Source of the DNA: Cercophora sp. LCS_1
Taxonomy: Eukaryota; Ascomycota; Sordariomycetes; Sordariales; Lasiosphaeriaceae
Assembly (NCBI GenBank): GCA_036250225.1
Contig: JAPZLL010000010.1
Coordinates: 744,001-808,000 of the forward strand
DNA: 64,000 bases
Reading direction: 5' to 3'
In this document: positions 1 through 11,484 of the stretch, piece after piece
Layout of the letters: each line of letters starts with the position of its first letter
Position numbering within the stretch: the stretch's first letter is position 1
Notes under the pieces: model-generated
Told to the model about the DNA's origin: nothing
What the model saw: only the letters and a program-made list of their open reading frames with translations
The model's database searches: none
Made by a program: the position numbers and the translations under genes

Positions 1-501
1 CATGCGTGGTTTCTTGTAGACATATTCGAGGTAGTTCTTGTCGCCTCCGCTCCGAGGAGCTGCTTGGCGGACCCATTCACCGTTGTGTAAGACGTCGACA
101 AAGGGCACTGACATGCCGAATTCAAGCCAGCAGACCATAACGGCGTAGACGATGAGCCCCGCCAAGATCCACAGGATGACTGCCATACCAGGACTCCCGG
201 CATGACGCAGGATGGTGACAGGCTGCGCAAAGATGCCAGCTGCTATCGTCCTGTTCATGATCAAGCCGATGACAGTCCAGAATCCCAGTCTTTCTTTGGC
301 GATTGGTGAGACATCAGCAAACTACTCGGTGTAAGTCAAGGCTCTTTGTGATGGAAATTACTGCGCATCGGGCATACATTCTGGTTATCGCGTAAGTTGT
401 CGAGCTGGCGTTGTAGCTCTTCCTTTGTCAAGGCCTGATACTGGCCTTCCGACTCGCTCAGGCTGCTGGCTGAGCCGCCTTCGACATCGAGCGGCTGCAT
501 C
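1..501 (-). CDS. Amino-acid permease, N-terminal part (cut by window edge)
   Basis: This is the 5' end of a membrane amino-acid transporter of the LAT/methionine-permease (MUP1-like) type. The first exon (378..501) encodes a short acidic cytosolic N-terminus starting MQPLDVEGG. A 56-nt intron (322..377, donor GTATGC, acceptor TAG) joins in phase 0 to an exon reading FADVSPIAKERLGFW, then GLIMNRTIAAGIF and a second hydrophobic segment, and ends near SGGDKNYLEYVYKKP. The LGFWTVIGLIMNRTI and RSGGDKNYLEY blocks are the landmarks of this family. The ATG is preceded in frame by TAG, so the start is well fixed. Usual family length is above 500 residues, so most of the gene lies left of the window. 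Substrate cannot be told from this part. Confidence 0.82.
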
Positions 502-1173
502 TTGGCGTCCTAGGGCCCGAATTGGTGTTGGCACAGTTTGAGGATGCCCAAACACCCCGAGACTCAAGATGCTGCTCTTCCAAAACCAGGAAGTGTGCCT
601 AATTTATCAAACCAGGGCAGCACATCTGGCAGGGGCTTCAAAGGCGGAGCTTCCAAAACAAGACTTTTTAGATGCGGGCAACCTGGAGCTATTGCCCGCG
701 GAATGCTCAGACCATGCATGGAAAGCCTCGTGGTGGTCGAAAACATTGCTGTGATTCCGGTTCAGGGCGGGCACTATCGATTTTTGCAGACCAATGAACC
801 TGAGTTTGACCGTTTTTGCACGTAATCGTGTGCCAGATGCGCTGCCTCACAGCTCGGTGAGCAGAGTTTTGATAGGGAGCCTTGTGCTGCCCAGGCAAAC
901 GGCGTCATGCAATGGAGGGTTGTGGCGTCCAAAGCTGCCCGCACCCCGCGTTTCGGGAGGGGCGCAGCACAGCTGGGCACAGCTCAGCTGCCACAAGGGC
1001 AAACGGTGGTGGCAGGACACGATCGAGCCGGAAGCTTCCCTGTCGATCAAGGTGCTCATTTTTCCCAGTCCCTCCCCACTTCCAACGGTCTGGCAGCTGT
1101 AGGATCTTGTGTCTCGGAGATCGCTCGGCCATTTTGTCCACAGTCATAACCGCAAACAAGTCCCGAGAAACCA
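502..1173. other. Intergenic region, divergent promoters
   Basis: This gap separates the permease (-) from the hypothetical gene at 1174 (+), so both promoters must lie here. I see no convincing coding frame. The open frames present use weak starts and have shadow-like composition. No tRNA or repeat was recognised. Confidence 0.5.
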
Positions 1174-2409
1174 ATGTCAGCCAACCCAGAGCGTCCGCTG
1201 GGGACAGTCTTCCTCGCTGTGGACAGAGGAGAGCGGAGACTGCAGTTTTATCGCCAGGCTGACGGAAGCCTTCGCATTGCCGATGTCACAACCCTTCTAG
1301 AAACTCAGCAACAGACCATCCGAGAAACCTTGATCAATCTTGCCCAAGACTCGATAGTGCCCCTTTATACCATCAACGGGAGAGAACCTCGGACGGGATA
1401 CGAGATCCAGGTCAACTACTGGAGTGGCCAACTACCCGTCATCTATCGTCTCAGAGACCGAAGAGAGGCGTTGCGATTCCAGCGGCTCGTCACGGGGTGG
1501 CGAACAAAGGAGCATTTTGACCAAACATCATGTTCTGTGGTGTTTCGAGCCACGGGCTGGCCGTTACGTCGGGACAAGGAGCTTGCAGGGCGCGGGGAGG
1601 TGCAGTTTTTGGCGCCGGCGAGGAGAATCATCCCTGCTATCTCCGATGATGGCCTTCACCCGGTGGCTTCGTCAAGATCTGTGCCGTCTTCACCGATAGA
1701 CGTCCCGGTTGCAGCACGAAGGATGAGCGTTGTGACAACGCATTCCGATACCAGAAGGAATCGTCAGGTCGTGGTTTCGTCTCAGCCGCCAGAGCCAATT
1801 CTCGTGGCTTTCTTCCAGGGAGATGACTATTACACCATGTTGAAGATCAAGGGTAAGGTATCCAGACACCTGTGGTAAAAAGTTTGGGGCTGATCCGTCA
1901 CAGTGAGAGAGGTCGAGCTTCGGCCGGTGAGGGCGGACTGCGTGGTGGAGCTTTCGCCGCGTGGTAGCCCGAGCACCTTCATGGTTGACAGTCTGTCCGT
2001 TTCCAACACAGCCCAGGATCTAGCAGGCTGGAATGTCTGCGAGCTGATGAAGAAAGGCAACCGCAAGAACGTGAAGCAACTGAAATGCACAAACTTGACT
2101 CTTGGGTTCAGAGACTTGGAACTGCTTGAGAACTTTGAAAGGAGGTTCTTGTTTGTTTACCTCCAATGGGCGAAGGCTGCCAATGAGCAGCTCGCAATCT
2201 TGATGGGAATGAATAAGGGCCGAATGCCAATCGATTCGTTTCCAACATCACCGAGCTCGTCATCCATCCCAAGGATTCCCACCATCAACATTCCAGACAT
2301 TTCCAACGAAGCTTGGAGAGAGCTCGAAGCTGAGATGCGCCTCCGGGAGTTGGACGCCGATTCAGACAGCCTCCCTGGTATTCCAGAAATGGGTGATGGC
2401 GCCGAATGA
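1174..2409 (+). CDS. Uncharacterised protein, two exons
   Basis: I do not recognise a family. The model joins 1174..1852 to 1904..2409 across a 51-nt intron (donor GTAAGG, acceptor CAG, phase 1), giving 394 residues. The N-terminal half is mixed alpha/beta in character. After a proline/serine-rich stretch near residues 155-200 comes VAFFQGDDYYTMLKIK, which runs across the splice into VREVELRPVRADCVVEL. The C-terminus carries a basic KKGNRKNVKQLKC segment, a FLFVYLQWAKAANEQLAIL helix and a serine-rich acidic tail. No signal peptide or membrane span is seen. The start is the first ATG of the frame. A nuclear or cytosolic role is only a guess. Confidence 0.7.
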
Positions 2410-2707
2410 AACGGCGACTTTCCCACAGCCAGACAGGCGCAGGTTCCACGCCCAACACCCGCATCGGCTGGACAAACAGGCAGCACAGCGTCTTCATTGG
2501 CGCAGCCTCCGGCATCATCACAAAGCGCTGCAAGATGAGAGATCATCATGCGCGTAACATAGGTAGTAATGTATTTGTCCTCCTCAAGGCTCCGCCGTTT
2601 TCGGGTGGGATTTGTCGCCTGCTCCGTGGTCGATGTCCTGACTGTTGTTCTCTGGCTGCGGCTCACTGGGCACAGGCTTTCGACCGGACTCCTCTTTGGC
2701 CAAAAAG

Positions 2708-3915
2708 TCAGAGGTCTTCTTCGTCCAGCAACCGAGTTTGGCTTGGGGACCGACCTTCATCCTCGCCGACAGCGCGCCGGTCCATGCGTCTCCTCCAGGG
2801 TCTGTAGACCACCACGGAACCAAGACCGACCAGGAGGAATAGACCGCAGATGCAGCCGCCAATAATGTCAAAGTGGTCGCCAATGGCCTCGACGCCGTCC
2901 CAGAACCTGCCCTCGGGCTCGGCCACATTCTGCACCAGGGACAAAACCTGGATGATACCGATGAATGCCGACACAAAAACCGTGATGCCGGTGAGAACGA
3001 TCGAGTAGTAGAGAATGGCAACGGTATCCCTCGCAAACGCCTTGGACGTATACAACGTCATCATGAGCGCTCCGTCCGTCGTGTCGAGCAAGCACATGCC
3101 CGCTGTGTCGCCGTCAGTTCTCTTCCGCACTCAACCTCTTCTCAGAACATACCTGTAAACAAGACCGGAAAGATCAAGATCAACCACATGCTCGTCCCCT
3201 GCGCAGCATGAATACTTGCAATCCCCAAAATCGCAATCTCGGAGCTCGTATCAAAGCCCAACCCGAACAGCACACCCAGCGGAAACATCTTCCACGGTCG
3301 ATCAACAACCCTGAACACCTTCCGAAACACATTGGCTAGGAATCCCTCTCCCTCCAGCTTCAAACCACCAGCCGCCTCGTCCTCGACAATGACCTCTCCG
3401 CCCTCATTCCTCCGTCTCCCCCTCTCTTCCTCGGCCAAAGCTCCCTTCAACCTTCTCACCAACCGCCACAAGACCCACCCGTTCCCCACACACAACAGCA
3501 GCAAGAACGCCGCCGATACGCTCGTCCCAATGATCCCACCAACCCTCTGGAACCCCTCAAACCGCTCCTTGAGCGCCCCCGACGTGGCCGCAACGACGAT
3601 ACACGTGACGATAACAATCGTCGAGTGCCCGAGACTGAAAAATGTGCCGACGGCAACAGGCCGCTGGCCAGAGGCGATCAGGCGGCGCGTCATCAAATCG
3701 ATGGCGCTGATGTGGTCGGCATCGAGGGCATGGCGGAGGCCGAGCGTGTACGATAAGATGGCGGGCGATATGAGTTTGGGGTAGTAATGCAGGACCACCG
3801 CTGCAATGGCCCAGACGACGACGTTGATGGCGATGAGCAGGGCGATGAGTCGTACCGCGGGGGAGGGGAGCGATGTTAGCGGGGTTGGGACCCCCGGAAA
3901 CCTGAGGCGGGGCAT
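2708..3915 (-). CDS. NicO-family nickel/cobalt transporter
   Basis: The gene encodes a high-affinity divalent-metal (nickel/cobalt) permease of the NiCoT/NicO family, expected in the plasma membrane and supplying nickel to urease. Exons 3153..3915 and 2708..3102 join over a 50-nt intron (GTATGT..CAG, phase 1) to give 385 residues. The family signature RHALDADH (HX4DH) lies in the second membrane segment near residue 60. LGFDTSSE follows near residue 225, and the splice rebuilds GMCLLDTTDG, another conserved block. About eight hydrophobic segments are visible, with a charged loop near residues 155-195. A longer open frame reaches 3942 but without an ATG. The ATG at 3915 follows a run of about 11 A residues and is the only reasonable start. 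S. pombe Nic1 is the named family example. Confidence 0.9.
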
Positions 3916-5960
3916 TTTTTTTTTTGGGGCGGTGGTGATCAATCAATGAACGGATGGGAAAAAGATAATGGGATTGTGGAAAAATGGGATTGCAGGTTTT
4001 AGGTTGAATCTAAACACTATCGCCAGTTCCGAAATCGCAACATGATGTTATCGTTGAATTGATTATGTTCGCACTCGTCAAAATGTTGATGAAAACCCCG
4101 CTCGTCAAAAAGCTTGGTGAGAGCCGCACCCGGTTTTCGGGAAGTCGCAGTGCGCGAATCTGCCCTCTCGGCCCATATTGGGAGGAGGAGCTTATCGCGG
4201 CGCTGATAAGCCCAGGAGAGAGAGGCGCTGAGGGAGATCAATTCGACGCCTTGGTATTAGTCATGGGGAGGATCCCGTGCGGGAACCGGGGAAAGGGAGC
4301 ATTTTGCGGCAAGCAAGACCTGGTTTTTTTTTCTTCGTTCGTCCGCAAACCGCACGAAACAAACCGGGTGGAGATGGCAAGTCTTCCCGCGCGCAAAACC
4401 GTACCTTCCTAAAATTGCACATGACGACCGGTCTTGGCTCTTGAGGACACGGGAAGGAACGTCCAAGCCATCGCAGACACGAGATTTTTTCTTCCTTGCT
4501 TTTTTTTTGTTACGAGAAATGCAGTTAGGATGCACACACACAACCACACATTCGATCTTCCCCGTGGGGATTGACAGCTGTCTCGCATCCCCGCACCAGG
4601 TTCAGGCATGATCACCACAACAATCACCAAATTTCTGTCTCGGACTTCGGGTGTGGCTTCGGCGACTGGCGTCAGAACGTGGGGTGATGGGATTCGATGT
4701 TGCAATTGCAGGGGCCGCCTGGTGCGCTGATGGACCTTGGGGCACTTCCTTGGCATGTCCCCAGGCCCCAAAACGTCACTGGTTTGGCATGGCGCCATGG
4801 TGCCGCAGGTGCCTGGCGTTCAGCTCCCATTGCGGATTCGTCGCGTTGCGCCAGCCACAACCGCGACCACAACAGAGCCAATCGCCGTCGCAACCAGGTG
4901 CATTCAGCGCCGCATCGCGGGACCTTGGAGCACAGACGAGGAGAGATCGCGGAGCATTCGTCGCATGTCGTGGGAAGCACCCACACGTGCACCCACACAG
5001 CACAGCCATTTCGTTCAGTGACTTCACACCACAATCCACCGCGATGTTGCCCTTCTTCGTCTCGTGACGGTCCCTGCCTGCGAAGGATTCGGGATTGGTT
5101 TGATGAAGCGGCGCGATGCAACAATATGAGCGGTACGGCTTCATTGCGCAAAACCCAACACTAGGGAGCCGAGGCAGACTGAGTTTGGGAGTGCAGTTCG
5201 CATCCACTGCTGGACGGTCAATACGAGTCAGAAGGGTGCTTCAATTGGCCCAGCCCGCGAGTGAGTCTGATTGTGCAAAAGCTTGTCGCTCCTTCGAGGA
5301 GTCGCGGAAACTCGGCAAGCCCCCCCACCTTGGTCGACCTTGGCTGTTGATAGGGCGCGTTGTCAGGTCGAAAGGAAAGTTCCCTCGTCGGCGCAATCTC
5401 CCAGGTTTTTGTTTTCCGGCGAGGACAATGCGAGCCCTCTCAGGCTCCTCCCTATTTTTGGCCAGTATTTTCCGTCGTGGGATTGCTTGGAAGGTCTTGG
5501 GCACAGGGACTAGCGTTGCAATGGTGCGTCTCGGCGACGTCGGCCTTGCCCCGGGCCATGGGACTGCACGCATGATGCTGCGCAGGCAGGGGGGAAAGGG
5601 GCGGCATCGCTGTTCGACAACACGGGAGATCGGCCAATCGCGGGTCGTCCTCAACGCTGTCAACTGGTCAATCTTGGACCACACCACTGTCGCCGCCCTA
5701 ACCCCTACCCAACCCCTACCCGCAGCTCGCGGCTCGCGCCCCCCACCGCCATGAGCAATGAGGTGGAATGGGAGCCAGACACGTTTTGGCCTGGGCGGGA
5801 GGCAGCTAGAATAAATAACGAAAGCCACCCCCGTGGCCTGGCGGGTCGTGCCGGTTGTCTGTGTTGTGTTGCTTCCTTGCCCGTCCTTGTCGATTGACAT
5901 CTCACATTCGCTATTACACGCTCGCTGCACACTCGCTCCCAGCTGCAAGCTACAGTGACC
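3916..5960. other. Intergenic region upstream of nickel transporter and chitin deacetylase
   Basis: This 2 kb of mostly GC-rich DNA separates two divergently transcribed genes. Open frames exist on both strands but have shadow-like composition and no recognisable motif. Poly-T/poly-A tracts occur near 4323-4335 and 4500-4508. A CCCTAACCCC-type motif lies near 5697-5712. Pyrimidine-rich DNA before 5961 is consistent with a leader for the downstream gene. Confidence 0.45.
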
Positions 5961-7432
5961 ATGGGGCTCCCGGGTCCTCTTGTTGCCTTTTTGCTTGGGG
6001 TCTTGGCCTCAAGCCCCTTTACAGACGCCCACGCCGGACACGCCCGCCCCAAACGACTGGCCCACGCACCGCGAGACTTGGAAGTCAACCTCAAGCTGAA
6101 CAAGAGAGTCGGGGCTGGTGCTGGCTGCGGTCCAGGGGCAGGTGGTGCGGTTTGCGATGCCGGGCTTTGCTGCTCGGAGGAGGTGGGCATCTTTTTCTTT
6201 TTGCTCTCGAACGCGTTGCTGACTGCTTTCAGGGCTTTTGCGGGACAGGAGGCGCGTTCTGCTCTGCACCAGCATGTCAACTGTCCTACAGCGCCGCCTG
6301 TGATGGCAACCAGGTCCCATCAGGCCCAGACACATCCAAGACACCTCGTCCAAAGTTTGGCAGCGTTGCATATGGCGTCGACATTACTGGGTGCATCAAC
6401 GCCGGGCAGATGTCCTTGACCTTTGATGACGGCCCGTACATCTACACCAACGAGTTGTTGGACCTCCTCAAGAAAAATGGCGTGCGAGCGACTTTCTTCA
6501 TCAACGGAAACAACGGTGCCAAGGGGCAGATCAACAACCCCAGCTCCGGGTATGCACCTATTGTCCAGCGCATGGTCGCCGACGGCCATCAAATAGCAAG
6601 CCACGGCTGGAGTCACCAGGACTTGGTTGAGATCACGCCCACGCAGAGGAGGAACCAGATCGTCTACAACGAGATCGCCATTGCCGACATTATCGGCGGC
6701 TTCCCGACCTACTTCCGCCCGCCCTACACCAGCTGCGACGCCGGGTGCTACAACGCACTCGGGGATATGGGCTACCACGTTGTCAACTACGATATCGACA
6801 CCAAGGACTTTGAGGACGGTGGTAGCAAGGCCAAGACCATCTACTCGAGCGCTCTCGCGAGCTCCAGCTCGGCCAGCACCGGTTGGATCACGCTTGCCCA
6901 CGACATCCACGCCTACACCGTCAAGGAGTTTGCCCAGTACATGATCAACCTCGCCAAGGAGAAGGGTTACTCGCTGGTCACCACTGGCGAGTGCCTCAAC
7001 GATCCGCCTGCGAACTGGTACCGCGACCCCAGCACCGGTCAGCCGCGCGCCGTTGGTGCCGCCAACCCGCCCACTCCCCCGATCAGAATCGAGACCTCGA
7101 CCACCAAGAGTGACGAGCCTTCCAAGACCGAGACCAAGACAAGCTCCTCGTCGTCATCGTCGTCGTCGTCGACTTCCAAACCTGTCGTGACGCCCACTGC
7201 TGTCCCCTCTGGAACCGACTTTGGGACCAACACCAAGACGCACAAGCCCCAAAACTCTTCGACCACGGTCGCCCCTCCGGCGTCTGGTTCTTCCGAAGGG
7301 CCTTCAACTTCCACGACACCACCGGCTGCCGGTTCTGCTGCGGCGCCGTTGGCCACCCCGTTCCTGGTCGGTGGCAACATAGCTCTGGCGCTCATGTTCG
7401 GCTTCGTTGGTGTTCTTTTCTTCATGAGCTAA
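5961..7432 (+). CDS. CBM18-bearing chitin/polysaccharide deacetylase, probably GPI-anchored
   Basis: The enzyme removes N-acetyl groups from chitin or a related polymer at the cell wall (carbohydrate esterase family 4). Exons 5961..6182 and 6233..7432 join over a 50-nt intron in phase 0 to give 473 residues. A signal peptide covers residues 1-24. Splicing completes a cysteine-rich hevein-like CBM18 module (about 56-98; CDAGLCCSEE then GFCGTGGAFC). The NodB domain follows, with TFDDGP (the Asp pair near 139-140), the metal-binding SHGWSH motif (His near 198 and 202), RPPYTSCD near 236-243 and LAHDIH. A Ser/Thr-rich linker and a hydrophobic C-terminus (about 453-473) indicate a GPI signal. The open frame extends upstream to 5855, but that part is leader; the ATG at 5961 opens the signal peptide. 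Confidence 0.92.
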
Positions 7433-8738
7433 CGGGATTGAGGATATTAATACGCCAAGACGTAATGATGATGAGGTGCCGTCCCGGCTGGCTGGCGGAA
7501 AAGGATCTTCATAATGATTATTGGTTATACCCTCGGGGGCGCGATTGGAGGATTTTTAATCGTATTTGACAGTTATTATTTTGCATCACCACTCATTTTG
7601 ATATGAGCCAGAGCGATTCATAGCATATAGACAAGACGGGCTCATCACAAGCCATTTGATCATCAATCCAGCTTCGATTCTTCTTTTTCTTCCAAGACCT
7701 TCCGTGCTCCTGACCAAGGAAAAAAAAACGCCACAACCTGAGCACCAGTCAAAGCGCAACCCGAGCCAAGGTGGTAGAACACGTGGTGAACACGCGATCA
7801 TCGATGCATGATCGAGTGTCAAAGCACAGCGAAGCCCGAGCGGCAAAGCATCCCCGGGTACGAAAGCCAACACCTCAATTGCGCCTAAGGCATACTCGAT
7901 TGAGCAATGATCATCCCAAAGAGTGAAAATGGACTGCATCCTGATTTGGCAGCAACACGCCTGTGAAGCCTTGAGAAACCACCTCGCCGCGCAATAGACG
8001 CAGAACCAGACGTAACCGCCAAGGTCGTATAGCAACAACGCCAAGAACACCAGCATCTCGTGTCACCTTCCCCTGTTTCCGCTGAGCCTCCCTCACGCCA
8101 ATATCCACCCGCTCATCCACTCACCGGTCGATGACTCATTCCTTCGCTCATCCCCACCGCCGACTCTTTCGTGTTGGTGTTTGTGGTTTGTGTTTGCTTC
8201 CGCCCCGGTCCTGCATTCTCATCACATTCTTCGTACAAACAACGAAACCACGGCAGTTTCAATTGGATCCCGACGCCGACGGGCCGCAGCGAGGGGAAAA
8301 AGAAGGGGAAAAAAAATCAATTCAGGTCTCTGAAATGGTGCTGCATACCAGAAATAGCCCACCGTGGTGGACTCGACAGAATGTGACACGCGTTTACCCA
8401 CTTAGATCGTGGATGGCATCACCAGTCTTGAAGGCAACGGACATGGAATGAAACTAATAATGTGGCCCAGCTGCCGATGCCAGAAGAGGCGACAGGCTTT
8501 GCGAGACTTCAAGACGGCTTGGGGGTTGTGGCTGTCGGTGACGTGATATCGGGGGATGTGGAGTGTTGATCCTCGGGAAAAGCGGTGCCCTGATGGCTGA
8601 GAATGCTGGAGGTTAGTTTTCTTTTGTCATGCATAAAGTATGCAGCCGTTGACCAAAGGAGCGTGTTGTGAAAGAGTTTAGTGCGGTGCAGTCCCCTGCA
8701 AGAGACACACCTCATCCACTATGAAGAGGAGGAGACAA
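7433..8738. other. Intergenic region
   Basis: Downstream flank of the deacetylase and downstream flank of the kinase relic. An AT-richer 3' UTR-like part covers 7433-7600. A minus-strand open frame of about 156 codons (7586..8056) has no recognisable features, and I treat it as chance. Confidence 0.4.
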
Positions 8739-10085
8739 CTAAACGATACAAGAATCCAGTTCGTCAACAACAACCCGTCGAAACCCTGCCCGAACATACC
8801 CCTGGTAATCCTTCCTGGGATTTCCACTCATATCATCGTAAAAGGACAGGCAACGCCGTACAGCCCCCGCGTACTTGTCACCCATGTAGCTTGCTACTAA
8901 CCCCATATAGTTCAGCAGCAACTCTTGCCTGGTTTTCTCCGGCGTGATTCCTGGGCGTTTTTTGATGAGGTCCTTGAGAATGTCACCAAGGGGCTTCCAC
9001 ACAGCAATCTCCAGCAGGACAAGACCAATGCTATAGTAGTCAAACTCTTGGCGATATCTCTCTGGCCCTGTCACCAGCTGAGAGCCCGGATTGCCCTCGA
9101 CATTCAGCAGTCTCTGATACGCCGGATGATGATACTCTTCGACCTGTTCGGCTGCCCCAGGCCCCACGGAAAAGGTTGTGTCATTGTTGAACCGGGCAAG
9201 ATCAAAGCCGATAAAATATGGCTGGGGAGTTTTGCCGGCGACCGCTTGATATCGGCAGAGTTCAAGAAGAACACAATGTTGAAGGAGCACAAACTCTTGT
9301 GCAGCCACTGGATGGAGTGCAAATCCAGGGCGTGGCGCACGAGGGAAGAAGCAAGCGCGAATCGTTGGGTCAGGGACGGGTGATCGGCTCGAGACTTTTT
9401 TGTCTTGATGGCGGTGTAGAGACTGAAGACTGTGGGATCCTTGGATTCCGGAGGAAACTCGTAAACGATGCCAAACTCGCAGTTTGTGGGGTCGTGAATG
9501 TATCCGAGTGAACGGAGCATTGGCAATACCCCGTGTCCAGACGTGGGCATCCTGTGGCTGAGCTGTGAGATGCGTCGCACTCGGTTGATGAGGGGTTCGA
9601 CGCCTGATGCCCATTCCGTACCGTATTTCATTTTTTCGATTAGAACCTTGCACCCCGAGGACTTAAAGGTAGAGAGACTATGCCAGTGAAAGTCTGCACC
9701 AGGAAGCTCGACCGACAGTATTTCTAGTTCCGGACCATTCTCGGGAGTGCTTCTTGGGTCCTCTCTGCCCAAGCTGACCGTAACTGCTTTAGCCACCGTT
9801 AAAACCGCAAGCCTTTTGTTGCTCGAGGACACCAGGTGGGTGTTGCCTATGGTGTTCAGGGTGTCAATCTGGATCTGAGACGATGACCCAAGCACTCTCT
9901 CTTCCAGGCGGCCCTGCATTCTCTGTCTAGCAGGCTCGTGTAGACTCCAGAGCTGGTCGTTGAATGTTCGAAGACGATAACACTGGCTGTTGGCGTGCGT
10001 AGCTCCATGTTCCATTCGTTTGCGTATTTCATTGACTTCCAGGCTGATCCTCTCTAGAATTTGCTCGGCAGTCGCTTCATCGCTG
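8739..10085 (-). pseudogene. Protein-kinase-like relic, 5'-truncated and frameshifted
   Basis: The fragment resembles the C-terminal part of fungal proteins that join a helical (HeLo-like) N-terminus to a diverged protein-kinase fold. Its frame starts abruptly near 10085 (SDEATAEQILERISLEVNEI), passes through a helical linker, GVLPMLRSLGYIHD, FGIVYEFPP and LDLHSIQWLHKSL, and breaks near 9225. The sequel is in another frame, beginning PYFIGFDLARFNND, then YYSIGLVLLEIAVW and a C-terminal helical tail to 8739. The change equals a one-base loss or a two-base gain. No glycine-rich loop, catalytic Asp motif or start codon is evident. Everything upstream of 10085 belongs to an oppositely oriented lectin fragment, so the gene was cut by a rearrangement. 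It is not expected to encode an active kinase. Confidence 0.65.
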
Positions 10086-10086
10086 C

Positions 10087-10749
10087 CCCGGCAATCTGCA
10101 CACGGTCGTTGTCCAGAAGGATGGCAAGATGCATCAGTACCTCCGCGGGCTCGAGACCGACGACTGGGGTCAGACGGGCGGCGTATGGGGCCCACCCTGG
10201 GACTACGGTACCTTTGGCAGCGGCGTGCTGATGACGGGACCGTCACTGCTCCAGGCCAACGTCGGCCGCAACGGGAACTTCTACCTGGTGTGCGTCCTCA
10301 AGTCTGGCCAGCTGCAGCTTTGGTGGAACGACCTGGACGGGCTCAACGACGCCTGGCAAGAAGGCGAGATTTTCGGGTCCGGCTACGGATGGACGCCTCC
10401 GTGCATGATCCAGAGCCAGGGTGACGACTCGGACACCGCCGTGGGCAACTTTGAGCTGGTGATTGCCTCGGGAAGTAAGATACACCACTGGTACCGAGAG
10501 AACCGGGGCCTGTCGCCGACCAACCGCCCCGAGGTGGGAAAGCCGAAGGCGGGGAATGGACAGTGGTACAAGACTGCGTCTTTCGGCACCAGCATCATTC
10601 ACGTCTGGGGCCTGCTCGAGAGCAGTTTCCACTCAAATCTGGAGTTGATCGCCGAAACCTCTGACCACAAGATGCAGCATTGGTACAGAGACACGGCTGA
10701 CATGCAATGGTATGGAGGCACGCTCGACGAGACGAAAATGGCGACGTGA
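10087..10749 (+). pseudogene. Repeat-lectin-like (beta-propeller type) fragment, 5'-truncated
   Basis: The frame reads GNLHTVVVQKDGKMHQYLRG and then three or four clear copies of a blade-like repeat: NFYLVCVLKSGQLQLWWND, NFELVIASGSKIHHWYREN and NLELIAETSDHKMQHWYRD. Aromatic residues (WW/HWY) end each unit, as in fungal propeller lectins that bind sugars. Homology begins at about 10087, immediately beside the oppositely oriented kinase relic. The first in-frame ATG is 10129, giving 206 residues without a signal peptide. The stop at 10747 falls inside a unit, so the 3' end may also be damaged. It could still be transcribed as a short protein. The sugar specificity is not inferable. Confidence 0.55.
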
Positions 10750-10958
10750 GGTGGTTTGGGGAGGTGCGAGGGCGCCCGCCGAATGTAGACGCGGCGGAGG
10801 ATGAACGAATTCCTCTATCTAGCTTTGCCATCACTCGGAACGTATTGCGTTCTGGAAAATTCTTTGGTAAGAGACCCGAGAGTTCAGGAGGCGCAGGCCT
10901 CATCGAATGTCGAAAATTTTACCCACGTAGCCTCCCATCCATCTTCCCGTAGCGCAGC

Positions 10959-11452
10959 CTAGTGACTCCCTAGCCCACTAGAACTTGACGGTAGCATGCG
11001 CTCAATGATATGGTCCAGCGTAGTCATTCTGTCCGGCTGCGGTGGCGCGGCTGGTTGTACGAAGGGGACCGCGCAGACTTTAATGTCTTCAAAGATGCTC
11101 GCTCGATGTGGGGGGCTGGAGTCCTCATACAATTGTTTTGGGATTCGGATATAGTGAGCGAGACGCCCTATATAATGCCGAATCCGTTGAAAACGGGAGC
11201 TAAGGTCGCCACTCCGGTTTTTTTCGTAGGCTCCCCACACCGCTGATCAATCTCGTCCATGTGCCTAGATTTCCAGAAGTCATACGCAAAGTTACAAAGA
11301 GATTGCCGGTGGTGAGCGCGTGGGGGATGAAAGAAATCCCGCGGCGTTGGGGCCTGATATGGGATCGGAACCCACGCAACTGGATGGCAACATCGAGGCT
11401 TCAGAGCCCTGTGACTGGTCGGCCAACAACGGGCGGGACACCAAACTTTCAT
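10959..11452 (-). pseudogene. Degraded coding fragment, family unclear
   Basis: A minus-strand open frame (10959..11240) contains a protein-like stretch, RIRHYIGRLAHYIRIPKQLYEDS, then KVCAVPFVQPAAPPQ and TTLDHIIERMLP. A second overlapping frame (11168..11452) carries FAYDFWKSRHMDEIDQRCG. The pattern of helix, proline linker and helix resembles the N-terminal region of large uncharacterised fungal proteins. The frames do not join cleanly, no confident start is present, and the AT-rich island lies directly beside it. I treat it as a relic. Confidence 0.3.
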
Positions 11453-11484
11453 TCGAGCAGTCTAACGAAATGGCTGGCGAATGC

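Noticed and set aside
5855..5960. Upstream extension of the chitin deacetylase frame
   Set aside because: It has no ATG supporting it and would bury the clear signal peptide that starts at 5961.
7586..8056. Minus-strand 156-codon frame with hydrophobic N-terminus
   Set aside because: The hydrophobic start suggested a signal peptide, but the rest lacks protein-like organisation and no intron extends it.
11340..11420. Possible tRNA suggested by GGGATCGGAACCCACG
   Set aside because: The surrounding sequence does not fold into a cloverleaf.
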